From the NCBI GenBank assembly GCA_965539935.1, contig CBETVX010000001.1, positions 52,861 through 116,860 on the forward strand: 64,000 nt of DNA, read 5' to 3'. This stretch comes from CBETVX01 sp965539935 (GTDB lineage Bacteria > Bacillota > Clostridia > Peptostreptococcales > Caminicellaceae). Below the pieces are notes generated by a model. That model was not told where the DNA came from and searched no databases. It saw only the letters and a list, made by a program, of their open reading frames with translations. Positions 9,222 to 18,116 of the stretch are shown here, one piece after another. The translations under genes and the position numbers were made by a program. Position 1 is the stretch's first letter, and each line of letters opens with the position of its first letter.

Positions 9222-9408
9222 TGCAAATTGTGAGGTTGCGATTATAATTAGTACTTTAAAATAGATTGAGGGGATTTAATGTTTAAAGGAAAGGTATAAT
9301 CGCCGAAATGTATTACTTTCCCTAGGGTAATATGTTGGGACTATATTTAATAGGTATAGTACTGTCTTCAGTAGAGGGCCCAATCTTCTGTTGATGTGCT
9401 GATTTGCA
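9222..9408 (+). promoter_or_regulatory. Lysine riboswitch (L-box)
   Basis: The aptamer is recognised by its conserved core in order: GAGGTTGC, AGTA, GAGGGG, AAAGGAAAGG, CGCCGAA, TGGGACTAT and TAGTACTGTC. The closing helix P1 is visible as TGCAAATT (9222-9229) with GATTTGCA (9401-9408). It is followed by a terminator (9445-9487) and then aspartokinase, the first enzyme of lysine synthesis. High lysine should stabilise the aptamer and allow the terminator to form, shutting the gene off. Confidence 0.94.
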
Positions 9409-9444
9409 AAGGGCGAAAGGTGTTTATATATTTTAGATATTTTA

Positions 9445-9487
9445 AACAGTCATGGCTACCTTTTGCTCATGGCTGTTTTTGTTTTTA
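9445..9487 (+). terminator. Riboswitch-controlled terminator
   Basis: AACAGTCATG (9445-9454) pairs with CATGGCTGTT (9468-9477) with one G-U pair, followed by a T-rich run. It is the expression platform of the lysine riboswitch. Confidence 0.9.
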
Positions 9488-9512
9488 TTAACTAGATAGG
9501 TAGGTGGACTTT

Positions 9513-10718
9513 ATGTCGGTAATTGTTCAAAAATATGGTGGAAGCTCAGTTGCAACTATTGAAAAAATAAGGAATGTAGCAAATAGAGTAGCAAAAAGAA
9601 AACAGAATGGTGACAATGTTGTTGTGGTAGTTTCTGCTATGGGCAAAACTACTGATATGTTAATTAACATGGCCCATGAAATTAGTGAAAATCCATGCAG
9701 AAGAGAGATGGATATGCTCATGTCAACAGGCGAGCAAATATCCATATCCCTTCTTTCAATAGCTTTAAAGGAAATAGGCTTTGAATCTGTGTCTTTAACT
9801 GGATTTCAAGCAGGAATACTTACAGAGGGATTTCATACTAAAGCTAGGATAACAGATATAGAAATTGATAAAGTAAAAAAATATCTAGAAGAAGATAAAA
9901 TAGTTGTAGTTGCAGGTTTTCAGGGGATAAATGAAGAAGGAAATATAACTACTTTAGGGCGTGGAGGCTCTGATACAACGGCAGTGGCCCTTGCAGCAAA
10001 ACTGGGCTGTGGATGTGAAATATACACAGATGTTGATGGTATATATACCGTAGACCCAAGACTTTTCCCAACTGCTAAAAAACTTGATTATATAAGCTAC
10101 GAAGAAATGGTTGAAATGGCAAGTCTTGGAGCAGGGGTTATGGAGACAAGATCTATTGAGATTGGACAAAAATATGGTGTTCCCATTTATGTGGCTCTTA
10201 GTAGTGAAGAATGGCCAGGAACATATATAAAGGAGTATGATAAGACTATGGAAAGTAAAGTGATTACAGGTTTATCCGTTAGTGATGATGACATAATGAT
10301 TACAATTAATCATGTGCCCTATAAGGTTCAAAATGTTTCTTTAATATTTGAAAAACTTGCTTTAAAGGATATTAATATAGATATGATAAGTCAAACTGCT
10401 CCATCCCATGGTTATGTAAATATATCATTTACGGCAGCAAAAAATGAGAGAACTATTATAGAAGAAGTTTTAAAGGAAATTAAACAACAGTTTAAAGAAA
10501 TTGAAATTGAAATTGAAACAGAGATAACTAAGCTATCGGTAGTAGGTATTGGCATGAGAAGTCAATCGGGAGTTGCTGCTAAAATGTTTAGTATTTTTGC
10601 AGAAAATGATATAGAATTCAAGCAAGTAACTACTTCTGAAATAAGAATATCATATACCATTGATACTGAAAATAAAGAAAAAGCAGTAAACGCTATAGCT
10701 AGAGCCTTTGAACTATAA
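9513..10718 (+). CDS. lysC: Aspartate kinase
   Basis: Phosphorylates aspartate, the first step of the lysine, threonine, methionine and diaminopimelate pathway. The 401 residues include the N-terminal kinase signature KYGGSSVA (residues 7-14), GRGGSDTTA near 147, and two C-terminal ACT domains from about 265 onwards that usually bind lysine or threonine. The start is placed at ATG 9513 because AGGTGG lies five bases upstream; an in-frame GTG at 9504 overlaps that site. Expression is under the lysine riboswitch. It stands alone, with no other lysine genes nearby. Confidence 0.96.
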   Translation: MSVIVQKYGGSSVATIEKIRNVANRVAKRKQNGDNVVVVVSAMGKTTDMLINMAHEISENPCRREMDMLMSTGEQISISLLSIALKEIGFESVSLTGFQAGILTEGFHTKARITDIEIDKVKKYLEEDKIVVVAGFQGINEEGNITTLGRGGSDTTAVALAAKLGCGCEIYTDVDGIYTVDPRLFPTAKKLDYISYEEMVEMASLGAGVMETRSIEIGQKYGVPIYVALSSEEWPGTYIKEYDKTMESKVITGLSVSDDDIMITINHVPYKVQNVSLIFEKLALKDINIDMISQTAPSHGYVNISFTAAKNERTIIEEVLKEIKQQFKEIEIEIETEITKLSVVGIGMRSQSGVAAKMFSIFAENDIEFKQVTTSEIRISYTIDTENKEKAVNAIARAFEL

Positions 10719-10746
10719 AAATTAATATAAAAATAAATTATAGATA

Positions 10747-10854
10747 GTACCCTACAAAAATCCACTTTGGACTTTATATAAGTTCTACTTCTAATAATAT
10801 ATTTAATATAGTAGAACTTCAAAGTCTTCCTTTGGTGGAAAACTTGTAGGGTAC
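10747..10854. repeat. 108-bp imperfect palindrome, MITE-like
   Basis: Perfect 11-bp terminal inverted repeats GTACCCTACAA (10747-10757) and TTGTAGGGTAC (10844-10854) enclose further matching arms, including TCCAC/GTGGA, GACTTT/AAAGTC and AAGTTCTACT/AGTAGAACTT. The whole element can fold into one long hairpin with small bulges and an AT-rich loop. It has no coding capacity. It lies in the spacer after lysC and might also end lysC transcription. No second copy was noticed in the window. Confidence 0.7.
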
Positions 10855-10954
10855 TTTAATTTAATGAAATATTGAATATGATATTAAAAAATATACAAAA
10901 TACCACTAGGATATATTATTATAGTAGTAGGTTAAAAAGAGAGGAGAATAGACT

Positions 10955-11272
10955 TTGCTCGAGAGAATTCTTACTTATTTTTTTAAGGGAATTATATATT
11001 CTGCCATATTAGCAGTGTTAGGGATGGCAGCTTCATTTATTTTGAAATGGCATTTTCTAAAGGGAGCCTATATTTTTGTGCTGGGTGCAGGAATATTAAC
11101 AATGATAGTATCTATTATTTTGCTTATAGGTACACCTAAAATGAGGGGGAAATACTTAATAAATAAAGAAGAAAATAATAAATCAGATATTGGAGGAGAA
11201 GGTATAGGACCTGCATTTATGGGAATAGTGATGATGGTTATTGGATTTATAATAGAGGCCCTTATGCATTAA
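10955..11272 (+). CDS. Small membrane protein, function unknown
   Basis: A 105-residue protein with three hydrophobic segments (about 10-30, 35-60 and 83-103) and a short charged cytoplasmic-looking linker rich in Lys, Glu and Asn near 62-78. I do not recognise the family. GAGGAG lies eight bases before the TTG start, which supports real translation. It is preceded by the palindromic element and followed by about 210 bases of AT-rich spacer before the LCP gene, so it is probably monocistronic. Confidence 0.7.
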   Translation: MLERILTYFFKGIIYSAILAVLGMAASFILKWHFLKGAYIFVLGAGILTMIVSIILLIGTPKMRGKYLINKEENNKSDIGGEGIGPAFMGIVMMVIGFIIEALMH

Positions 11273-11484
11273 ATTCACATAAGATATCTTGGTGTAATTA
11301 AAATATACTACAGATATTTTATTTCAAATATACAATTTTTTGTAATAAAAAATTAATTGTAAAAATAAATAAAAAATATGATAGAATTGTAATAGTCATA
11401 ATAGGCTTTATTAGTACAAAATAATAGAGTTTGGACAAAAAATTACTAGTTTAATATATAGTGGCCGATAGGAAGGAGTTTATT

Positions 11485-12453
11485 ATGAAGAGTTTTTTAA
11501 AGATATTTTTGATTTCTCTAGTTTGTTTTACCCTTTTACTTGGTGGAGGTGTATATGCCTTTATAAAGTATAGTTTAAATGAAGATGAAACCGCAAATAT
11601 AGGGACTGAAACAGGTTCAGATGGTATTATAGATTCAATAGAAGAAAATCCTGTAATTCCTATGGAGCCAGAAGATGAATTGTTGGCATTGGTAGAGGAA
11701 AGTAAAAGAATTAATGTTTTGCTTCTTGGAATGGAAGATACGAGAACAGATACTATTATACTAGCAAGTTTTGATCCAGAAACTAAAAATGTGGATCTTA
11801 TATCAATACCACGGGATACTTATTTCCATTCCGAAGGATATGATAGGGCTGATCAGAAGAAGATAAATGCTGTTTATGGTAGGAGTGGTGTTAAGGGAAC
11901 TATGAGTGTAGTGTCCTATATTTTAGGAGGTGTACCAGTACATGAATATGTAAAGGTGTCCTATGAAGGGGTAGAAGATATAGTTGATTCTTTAGGTGGA
12001 GTAACTGTTGATATTCCATTTAATATGAAATATGATGATCCCTATGACGATCCTCCCCTACACATTGACCTAAAAAAAGGTACTCAAGTGTTAAATGGAA
12101 AAGAAGCAATTCAGTTTTTAAGATTTAGGAAAAACAATGATGGAACTGGATATGCTGATGGAGATCTTGGCAGAATAAGGGCTCAGCAACAATTTTTAAA
12201 GGCAGCTGCAGATAAAGCTTTAAGCTTTAGATTGCCAGTAGTAGCCCATACAGCCTTTAAATTTGTAAAGACTAGTATGGATATTGAGGATATATTATAT
12301 TATGCTAAAAGTGCTATGGGTATAACTACAGATAGTATTAGAACCTATAGAATTCCTGGTAAAAGTAGTAACCAAACCCTTAGTTATTTTATACATGACG
12401 AAGAAGGCACAAGAGATATGATGTTAGAAATATATAAAAGAGGAATAGAATAG
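11485..12453 (+). CDS. LytR-CpsA-Psr (LCP) family cell-wall glycopolymer ligase
   Basis: Membrane-anchored phosphotransferase family that attaches teichoic acids or other glycopolymers to peptidoglycan. The 322 residues begin with one membrane segment (about 6-26), then an acidic linker rich in Glu and Asp, then the LCP domain. It shows the typical NVLLLGMEDTRTDTI and SIPRDTYF motifs and the later RIRAQQQFLKA motif carrying arginines that bind the lipid pyrophosphate. The ATG at 11485 follows AGGAAGGAG; the earlier in-frame GTG at 11461 lies upstream of that site. A strong terminator follows. Confidence 0.93.
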   Translation: MKSFLKIFLISLVCFTLLLGGGVYAFIKYSLNEDETANIGTETGSDGIIDSIEENPVIPMEPEDELLALVEESKRINVLLLGMEDTRTDTIILASFDPETKNVDLISIPRDTYFHSEGYDRADQKKINAVYGRSGVKGTMSVVSYILGGVPVHEYVKVSYEGVEDIVDSLGGVTVDIPFNMKYDDPYDDPPLHIDLKKGTQVLNGKEAIQFLRFRKNNDGTGYADGDLGRIRAQQQFLKAAADKALSFRLPVVAHTAFKFVKTSMDIEDILYYAKSAMGITTDSIRTYRIPGKSSNQTLSYFIHDEEGTRDMMLEIYKRGIE

Positions 12454-12490
12454 TATTTTAAAAGCGACTTTATAAGTCGCTTTTAAAATA
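12454..12490. terminator. Terminator after the LCP gene
   Basis: A 17-bp perfect stem (12454-12470 with 12474-12490) with a 3-base loop. The stem itself contains the U run (CGCTTTTAAAATA). Confidence 0.85.
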
Positions 12491-12561
12491 TAAATATTAT
12501 ATAATATATTTAGAAGCACTTTGTACAACCCTATCTCAATTCAATAAAAAAGGTGATAGAT

Positions 12562-13740
12562 ATGACTAATAAAATCAAAATAGCACTTATTAGCTTATTA
12601 ACTTTATTTGTTTTCAGCTGTATAGCAACCTTCATTATTATAGAATATAAAAGCTTACAAAAACCTAAAATCTCTACTGCCACTAATATTAATGTAAATG
12701 AAGCTATGGATAAGGATATACAAGATGATGAGGATCAGAGTTCTATTGATATAGATAAAATTTTTGATGGAGTTGAGGAAATATATATTAATAATATCAA
12801 TAATCCCTCAAATACAGTTGAAGTGATAGGTAAAGATAAAGGGTTTATAACTATTAATTTCAAAGTTTTAGATAAAAAGAAAGATGAATTCAATTCTTTA
12901 TCAAGGGATATTTTAAATTTAGATGACTATGTATTTCAAATTGATATACCACCTAAAAATATAAAGGTTAATTTATATAAAGATAGAGATTATATATACA
13001 TACAAACAAAGGACGGAATTCTTAAAGAAATCTACAGAGTTGAAGATCATGAACTTAAGGAGTTTATAGAAATTGTTGAAGAAATATATTTAGACATACA
13101 AATTTCTAAAATAACAGATTCAATCCATGAAAACATATATTTAAGGGCTAAGGATGAAAATGCATTATATGTTATGAATAAGAAAGAAATAAAGGAACTA
13201 TTTTCTAAACTTCATATACTTTCCATAGAAAATGGAGATGAGTTTGTAGGGATTGCTCCAGTGTATCCAAACTATGAGGTAACTATTGATAAAGATGAAT
13301 CTGAATATAAACTTCGTATATTAAATGATAATATTTTGATTGTGGACACGCCAATTGTTTATTTATATTGTAAATATGATAAAAAACTATGGGACTATAT
13401 AAATGATAAGTTTTTTTTAGAAAACAAATCCGACGATGAAGAATTTAAATATTTACTTAAATCTGATAAGGTAATTGTTACTGATATAGAAGGAGTATAC
13501 AATTTTCAAAATAGCTCATATTACAATAGGGAGATTCCAAGACTTATAATTAAAGAAAATCCTGTTAAGATAAGTGATGACATTGTAATCAATGAAAAAA
13601 TGCAGTTCCAAATAGACTTTATTATTGACAATAGTGAGAAAACCGTTGCTGTTTATGAAAACTATTTAATATACCAAGACAAGAAATACAAAGCAAATAA
13701 TATAGGGGAAAAAATAAAGAGTATAATAATAGCTCCATGA
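12562..13740 (+). CDS. Membrane-anchored protein of unknown function
   Basis: A 392-residue protein with one N-terminal membrane segment (about 7-28) and a long, charged, probably extracytoplasmic part rich in Asp, Glu, Lys, Ile and Tyr, with alternating patterns that suggest beta strands. There is no cysteine lipobox and no motif I recognise. AGGTG lies six bases before ATG 12562, whereas the longer GTG start overlaps that site. It sits between the LCP ligase and murC, which suggests an envelope role, but strong terminators isolate it from both. Confidence is high that it is a gene and low on its role. Confidence 0.75.
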   Translation: MTNKIKIALISLLTLFVFSCIATFIIIEYKSLQKPKISTATNINVNEAMDKDIQDDEDQSSIDIDKIFDGVEEIYINNINNPSNTVEVIGKDKGFITINFKVLDKKKDEFNSLSRDILNLDDYVFQIDIPPKNIKVNLYKDRDYIYIQTKDGILKEIYRVEDHELKEFIEIVEEIYLDIQISKITDSIHENIYLRAKDENALYVMNKKEIKELFSKLHILSIENGDEFVGIAPVYPNYEVTIDKDESEYKLRILNDNILIVDTPIVYLYCKYDKKLWDYINDKFFLENKSDDEEFKYLLKSDKVIVTDIEGVYNFQNSSYYNREIPRLIIKENPVKISDDIVINEKMQFQIDFIIDNSEKTVAVYENYLIYQDKKYKANNIGEKIKSIIIAP

Positions 13741-13746
13741 TAATAT

Positions 13747-13775
13747 AAAAGATTAAGCCTTTGGCTTAATCTTTT
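13747..13775. terminator. Bidirectional terminator between the unknown gene and murC
   Basis: A 13-bp perfect stem AAAAGATTAAGCC/GGCTTAATCTTTT with a TTT loop. It overlaps the last codons of the convergent murC. Confidence 0.88.
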
Positions 13776-15145
13776 AAAAACATTTTTCCTATCTCATATA
13801 CATTTCCTGCTCCCATAGTAATAACTAAATCTCCAGACTTTGTATGGTCATTTAGATAATCCTTTATTTCTTCAAAAGATTTTAAGTAGATAACTTCCTT
13901 TCCTTCCTGGGAAATAAGATGTACTAAATCCTTAGAATGAACTTCGCCAGTATCTTTTTCTCTGGCAGCATAGATATCGGTAATGATGATTTTATCAGCA
14001 TTATTAAAAGAAGAAGCAAATTCTAAAAGTAAGCTTTTAGTTCTTGTGTAAGTATGGGGTTGGAATACACACCATACTCTATTATGGGGATATTTCTTTG
14101 CAGCTTCCAGTGTAGCCCTTACTTCTGTAGGATGATGGGCATAATCATCTATAACCTTAATTCCATTCTTTTCTCCCAATACATCAAATCTTCTGCTAGT
14201 ACCTTTAAAATTTTGTAAAGTGGACTTTATTGTTTCGATATCTACTCCTAAAGTGTAGGATACTGCTATGGCAGAAAGGGCATTATATATATTGTGTTTG
14301 CCAGGAATAGATAGACTAAATGAACCAATGGGTTCATTATTATTAATTACATCAAACTTAGGATAACCATTTTCATCAAAGATTATATTTGTGGCCTTAA
14401 AATCACATTCCGTATTGATTCCAAATGACAGTATATTACAATCAACATGATTGGTTAATTTCCTAACATTATAATCATCGTTGTTAATAAATAAATAACC
14501 ATTTTGGGGGAGAAGTTGAACGAATTTTGTAAAGGAAGATATTATATGATTTAAATCCGTAAAATAATCTAGATGGTCTTCGTCGATATTTAAAACAATT
14601 GAGATATTAGGATTAAATTTTAAAAAATTTTCCTTATATTCACAGGCTTCAGTTATAAGATAATCCCCATGACCTATCTTAACATTACCATCTATTTCTT
14701 TGAGCTGTCCCCCCACTAATATTGTAGGATCTAAGTTTCCATTTTCTAAAACAAGGGATAGCATAGAGGTTGAAGTAGTTTTACCATGGGCGCCAGATAC
14801 AGCAATACTATTTTTATATCCCTTCATAAGAATTCCTAACATTTCTGCTCTATCTAGTGTAGGAATTTCTCTTTTTTGTCCTTCTACTAGCTCGGGATTA
14901 TCTTCTTTAACTGCTGAGGTATAAACTATCAAATCAGAATCTATAACATTATTTGAATCATGACCTATGAATATTTTGGCCCCTTTACTTTGTAGTTTAT
15001 TAGTTATGTAGGATGATTTCATGTCAGAACCTGTTACTTTGAAACCTTGACTTATCATGATATCAGCTATTGCGCTCATTCCAATTCCACCAATTCCAAT
15101 AAAATGAACGCTATTTATATTTTTAAAATTAATAGAATTATTCAT
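13766..15145 (-). CDS. murC: UDP-N-acetylmuramate--L-alanine ligase
   Basis: ATP-dependent cytoplasmic ligase that adds the first amino acid of the peptidoglycan stem peptide. The 459 residues are normal for MurC. The N-terminal nucleotide-sugar motif GIGGIGMS is at 17-24, the ATP loop GAHGKTT is near 110, and the C-terminal DDYAHHPTE motif is present. The start is ATG 15145 because AAGGAG sits just upstream; the longer frame from 15172 contains that site. It is transcribed alone, away from the purR cluster. Confidence 0.97.
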   Translation of the reverse strand: MNNSINFKNINSVHFIGIGGIGMSAIADIMISQGFKVTGSDMKSSYITNKLQSKGAKIFIGHDSNNVIDSDLIVYTSAVKEDNPELVEGQKREIPTLDRAEMLGILMKGYKNSIAVSGAHGKTTSTSMLSLVLENGNLDPTILVGGQLKEIDGNVKIGHGDYLITEACEYKENFLKFNPNISIVLNIDEDHLDYFTDLNHIISSFTKFVQLLPQNGYLFINNDDYNVRKLTNHVDCNILSFGINTECDFKATNIIFDENGYPKFDVINNNEPIGSFSLSIPGKHNIYNALSAIAVSYTLGVDIETIKSTLQNFKGTSRRFDVLGEKNGIKVIDDYAHHPTEVRATLEAAKKYPHNRVWCVFQPHTYTRTKSLLLEFASSFNNADKIIITDIYAAREKDTGEVHSKDLVHLISQEGKEVIYLKSFEEIKDYLNDHTKSGDLVITMGAGNVYEIGKMFLKD

Positions 15146-15328
15146 CTTACACTCTCCTTGATTAAATAACAAATTATGTATTCATATTATTATATGTATT
15201 ATAACCACGATTTGATAGTAGTATAACTTAATAATATGCTTACTAAACAGATTATATCATAGTTTAATAATAGGATAAATGCAATATATAAATAAAAAGA
15301 AAAAGCAAAAAGTATTGAAGTGAACAAT

Positions 15329-15372
15329 AAAAACGAATAAAATTATATATAATATAAATAATATTCGGATTG
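15329..15372. promoter_or_regulatory. Candidate PurBox pair (PurR operator)
   Basis: Two inverted copies of the PurBox core lie upstream of purR: AAAACGAATAAA around CGAA 15334-15337, and AATATTCGGATT around TTCG 15364-15367. The 26-base gap between the cores is what two PurBoxes with the usual spacing give. A TATAAT at 15348-15353 lies between them. This suggests PurR controls its own gene, released by PRPP. The first core lacks one consensus C, so this is an inference. Confidence 0.45.
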
Positions 15373-15382
15373 GAGAGGAATA

Positions 15383-16204
15383 ATGACAAAGTTTAAAAGG
15401 AATGAAAGAATAGGTGGAATTATAAAGATACTTACTGATAATCCAAATAAAATATTTACTCTAAATAATTTTACTGAAAGGTTTCAAGCTGCTAAATCAA
15501 GTATTAGTGAAGATCTAGTAATAATCAAAAATCTTATGAGCAGATTGGAACTTGGTAGAGTAGAAACTATTGCAGGGGCATCGGGAGGAGTAAGATATAT
15601 TGCTTCATTAGGTAATTTAGATATTAAAAAGCTCCTGGAAGATATTTGTACAAAGCTTGAAGATGATAGTAGAATAATTCCAGGAAATTATTTATTCATG
15701 TCAGATATTATATACAGTCCTAAATATATAAGAAAAATGGCCCAGATATTTGCCTTTAAATATATTGATAAAGAGATCGATTATATAGTTACTGTGGAAA
15801 CCAAGGGAATTCCTTTAGCATTTATGACAGCAAATTTTTTGAATGTTCCTTTAGTTATTGCTAGAAGTCAAAATAAAATAACAGAAGGAACCACAGTAAG
15901 TATGAATTATATTTCTGGTTCAACGGGTAAAATACAAACTATGTATATTTCTAAAAAAAGTTTAAAAGAAGGATCAAGGGTATTGATTATTGATGATTTT
16001 ATGAAAGCGGGAGGAACGGCAAAGGGAATAGTAAATCTAATGAATGAATTTAATGCTGAGACAGTGGGGATTGGTGTAATGATAGCCACTGAGGAACCTA
16101 AGGAAAAATTAGTTAAAGATTATCTACCTTTAATATTTTTAGATAAAAGAAATGGTGAAATAAAACTTACGCCTAATAAAAAAGTATTCAATGAAGGTTA
16201 TTAA
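15383..16204 (+). CDS. purR: Purine operon repressor PurR
   Basis: DNA-binding regulator of purine genes in Firmicutes. The 273 residues have an N-terminal winged-helix part (about 1-75) and a C-terminal phosphoribosyltransferase-like domain that senses PRPP rather than catalysing, with the PRPP motif VLIIDDFMKAGGTA near 200. The ATG follows GGAGAGG. It heads the conserved block purR-spoVG-glmU-prs; prs makes the effector PRPP. The small gene yabJ, usually between purR and spoVG in Bacillus, is absent. Confidence 0.95.
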   Translation: MTKFKRNERIGGIIKILTDNPNKIFTLNNFTERFQAAKSSISEDLVIIKNLMSRLELGRVETIAGASGGVRYIASLGNLDIKKLLEDICTKLEDDSRIIPGNYLFMSDIIYSPKYIRKMAQIFAFKYIDKEIDYIVTVETKGIPLAFMTANFLNVPLVIARSQNKITEGTTVSMNYISGSTGKIQTMYISKKSLKEGSRVLIIDDFMKAGGTAKGIVNLMNEFNAETVGIGVMIATEEPKEKLVKDYLPLIFLDKRNGEIKLTPNKKVFNEGY

Positions 16205-16257
16205 AATCACCTTTTTTAAAAATAATATAAATTTTTCAAAAAATTTATTTTTTACAA

Positions 16258-16283
16258 AAGGATATTAGCATTTTTTGGAGAAT
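16258..16283 (+). promoter_or_regulatory. Sigma-H-like promoter of spoVG
   Basis: AAGGATAT (16258-16265) and GAGAAT (16278-16283) match the sigma-H -35 (AGGAWWT) and -10 (GAAT) elements, with spacing within about one base of the usual value. spoVG is a classic sigma-H gene in Bacillus, which supports the call. The 5' untranslated region would be about 50 bases. Confidence 0.5.
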
Positions 16284-16340
16284 AATTCAAACATAGGCAA
16301 TTTAACATGTGATTCGACATGAAAGGTGGGAAGTGGCTAA

Positions 16341-16616
16341 ATGAATATTACAGATGTTAGGATAAGAAAAATTAATGAAGAGGGCAAAATGAAAGCAATA
16401 GTATCAGTAACCTTTGATAATGAATTTGTAGTTCATGACATTAAAATAATTGAAGGTCAAAATGGATTATTTATTGCTATGCCAAGTAGAAAGGTTTCTA
16501 AGGGAGATTATAGGGATATAGCCCATCCGATCAACTCAGAAACAAGAAACAAATTGCAAGATATAATATTTGATGAGTATGAAAAAGCCCTTGCCAGTAT
16601 TGCAGCTGGAGCATAA
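16341..16616 (+). CDS. spoVG: Septation/sporulation regulator SpoVG
   Basis: Small nucleic-acid-binding regulator that affects asymmetric septation and, in many Firmicutes, stress and virulence genes. It has 91 residues and the family's N-terminal MNITDVRIRK and central FIAMPSRK motifs. GGTGGGAAGTGG precedes the ATG. It lies between purR and glmU as in Bacillus, with its own sigma-H-like promoter and a strong terminator, so it is probably transcribed separately. Confidence 0.97.
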   Translation: MNITDVRIRKINEEGKMKAIVSVTFDNEFVVHDIKIIEGQNGLFIAMPSRKVSKGDYRDIAHPINSETRNKLQDIIFDEYEKALASIAAGA

Positions 16617-16648
16617 CAAAAGCTATTAATAGCTTTTGTTTTTTTTTG
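16616..16648 (+). terminator. Terminator after spoVG
   Basis: The perfect 12-bp palindrome ACAAAAGCTATT/AATAGCTTTTGT is followed by about ten T. Confidence 0.93.
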
Positions 16649-16714
16649 AAGAAAATGATATAATATATGGCGGCAAGCACGGAAATAAAATAAATAAGGA
16701 GTGCATTTATTATT

Positions 16715-18085
16715 ATGTTGATGTCAATTGTATTGGCAGCTGGTGCCGGAACTAGGATGAAGTCTAAACTACCAAAGGTTCTACATAAAGTCGGCGGTTT
16801 ATCAATGGTAGAACACGTAATAGATGTTGTAGAAGAAATAGATTCTAAAAAAAATATTGTAGTTGTAGGACATGGAGCTGAAACAGTAAAGGAAGAGATT
16901 AAACATAGGAAAGTAGAATTTGTCCTGCAGGAAAAACAGTTGGGCACAGGTCATGCTGTAATGCAGGCAGAAAGATTCATACCAGATAAAGGCACTGTTA
17001 TAGTACTTTATGGAGATACGCCTTTAATTAAGACGGAATCCATTGAAGCATTTATTGAAAACCATATAAAGAAGGACCTTGCTGCTTCTATTTTAACTAC
17101 TAAAATAGATAATCCTACTGGATATGGAAGGATTTTAAGAGATAATAGTGGAGAAGTGGTAGGGATAGTAGAAGAAAAGGATGCAAATGAAGAGGAAAAG
17201 AGAATAAATGAAATAAACTCGGGGATTTATTGTTTTAAAGCTGAATATCTTAAAAATGCACTATCAAAATTAGATAATAATAATAACCAAGGGGAATATT
17301 ATTTAACAGATATAATTGGAATACTTAAAAATGAGGGGAAAAGGATAGGGTCTTATATATTGGAGGACCATACAGAAATAATGGGAGTAAATTCTAGGGT
17401 GCAGCTTGCAGAAGCAGAAAAAATAATGCAAGAGCGGATACTTATAAATCTAATGAATAATGGAGTAACAATAATAGATCCAAATAATACCTATGTCCAT
17501 AAAAATGTAAAAATAATGAGGGATACCATTATTTATCCAGGAACATATTTGGCTGGAGATACAGAAATTGGAGAGGACTGTATAATAGGGCCAAATACCA
17601 GAATAGAAAACTCTATAATAAAGAATAATGTAGAAATAAGGAATTCCACTATTTTAGAAAGCTCTGTGGATGATGATACTAAAATAGGTCCCTATGCTTA
17701 TCTAAGACCCAATAGCAATATAGGTAAAAAAGTAAAAATTGGAGATTTTGTTGAGGTCAAAAACTCTACGATAGGAGATAACTCTAAGGCATCTCATCTA
17801 AGCTATATTGGAGATGGCGTTGTTGGAGAAAATGTTAATATTGGCTGTGGGGTAGTTTTTGTTAACTACGATGGAAGTAAAAAGCATAAAACTATTGTAG
17901 AAGATAATGCCTTTGTAGGATGTAATGTTAACCTTGTAGCTCCTGTAACAGTAAAAGAAAATTCATATGTGGCAGCAGGGTCTACAATAACAAAGGAAGT
18001 TCCAGAGGAATCCCTAGCTGTAGCAAGGTCAAAACAAAGAAACATAGAGGGTTGGGTTAAGAAAAAGGGCCTATTAAAAAAATAA
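16715..18085 (+). CDS. glmU: Bifunctional GlcNAc-1-P uridyltransferase / GlcN-1-P acetyltransferase
   Basis: Makes UDP-N-acetylglucosamine for peptidoglycan and teichoic acids in two steps. The 456 residues are full length. The N-terminal pyrophosphorylase domain carries LAAGAGTRMKS at about 8-18, and the C-terminal left-handed beta helix of hexapeptide repeats runs from about 250 with the acetyltransferase HLSYIGD motif near 363. The nearest GGAG is 13 bases before the first ATG, rather far; ATG two codons on is an alternative. prs follows after 31 bases, so the two form an operon. Confidence 0.96.
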   Translation: MLMSIVLAAGAGTRMKSKLPKVLHKVGGLSMVEHVIDVVEEIDSKKNIVVVGHGAETVKEEIKHRKVEFVLQEKQLGTGHAVMQAERFIPDKGTVIVLYGDTPLIKTESIEAFIENHIKKDLAASILTTKIDNPTGYGRILRDNSGEVVGIVEEKDANEEEKRINEINSGIYCFKAEYLKNALSKLDNNNNQGEYYLTDIIGILKNEGKRIGSYILEDHTEIMGVNSRVQLAEAEKIMQERILINLMNNGVTIIDPNNTYVHKNVKIMRDTIIYPGTYLAGDTEIGEDCIIGPNTRIENSIIKNNVEIRNSTILESSVDDDTKIGPYAYLRPNSNIGKKVKIGDFVEVKNSTIGDNSKASHLSYIGDGVVGENVNIGCGVVFVNYDGSKKHKTIVEDNAFVGCNVNLVAPVTVKENSYVAAGSTITKEVPEESLAVARSKQRNIEGWVKKKGLLKK

Positions 18086-18116
18086 AAGTGATTTTTAAAA
18101 CTTAGGAGGAAAAATA

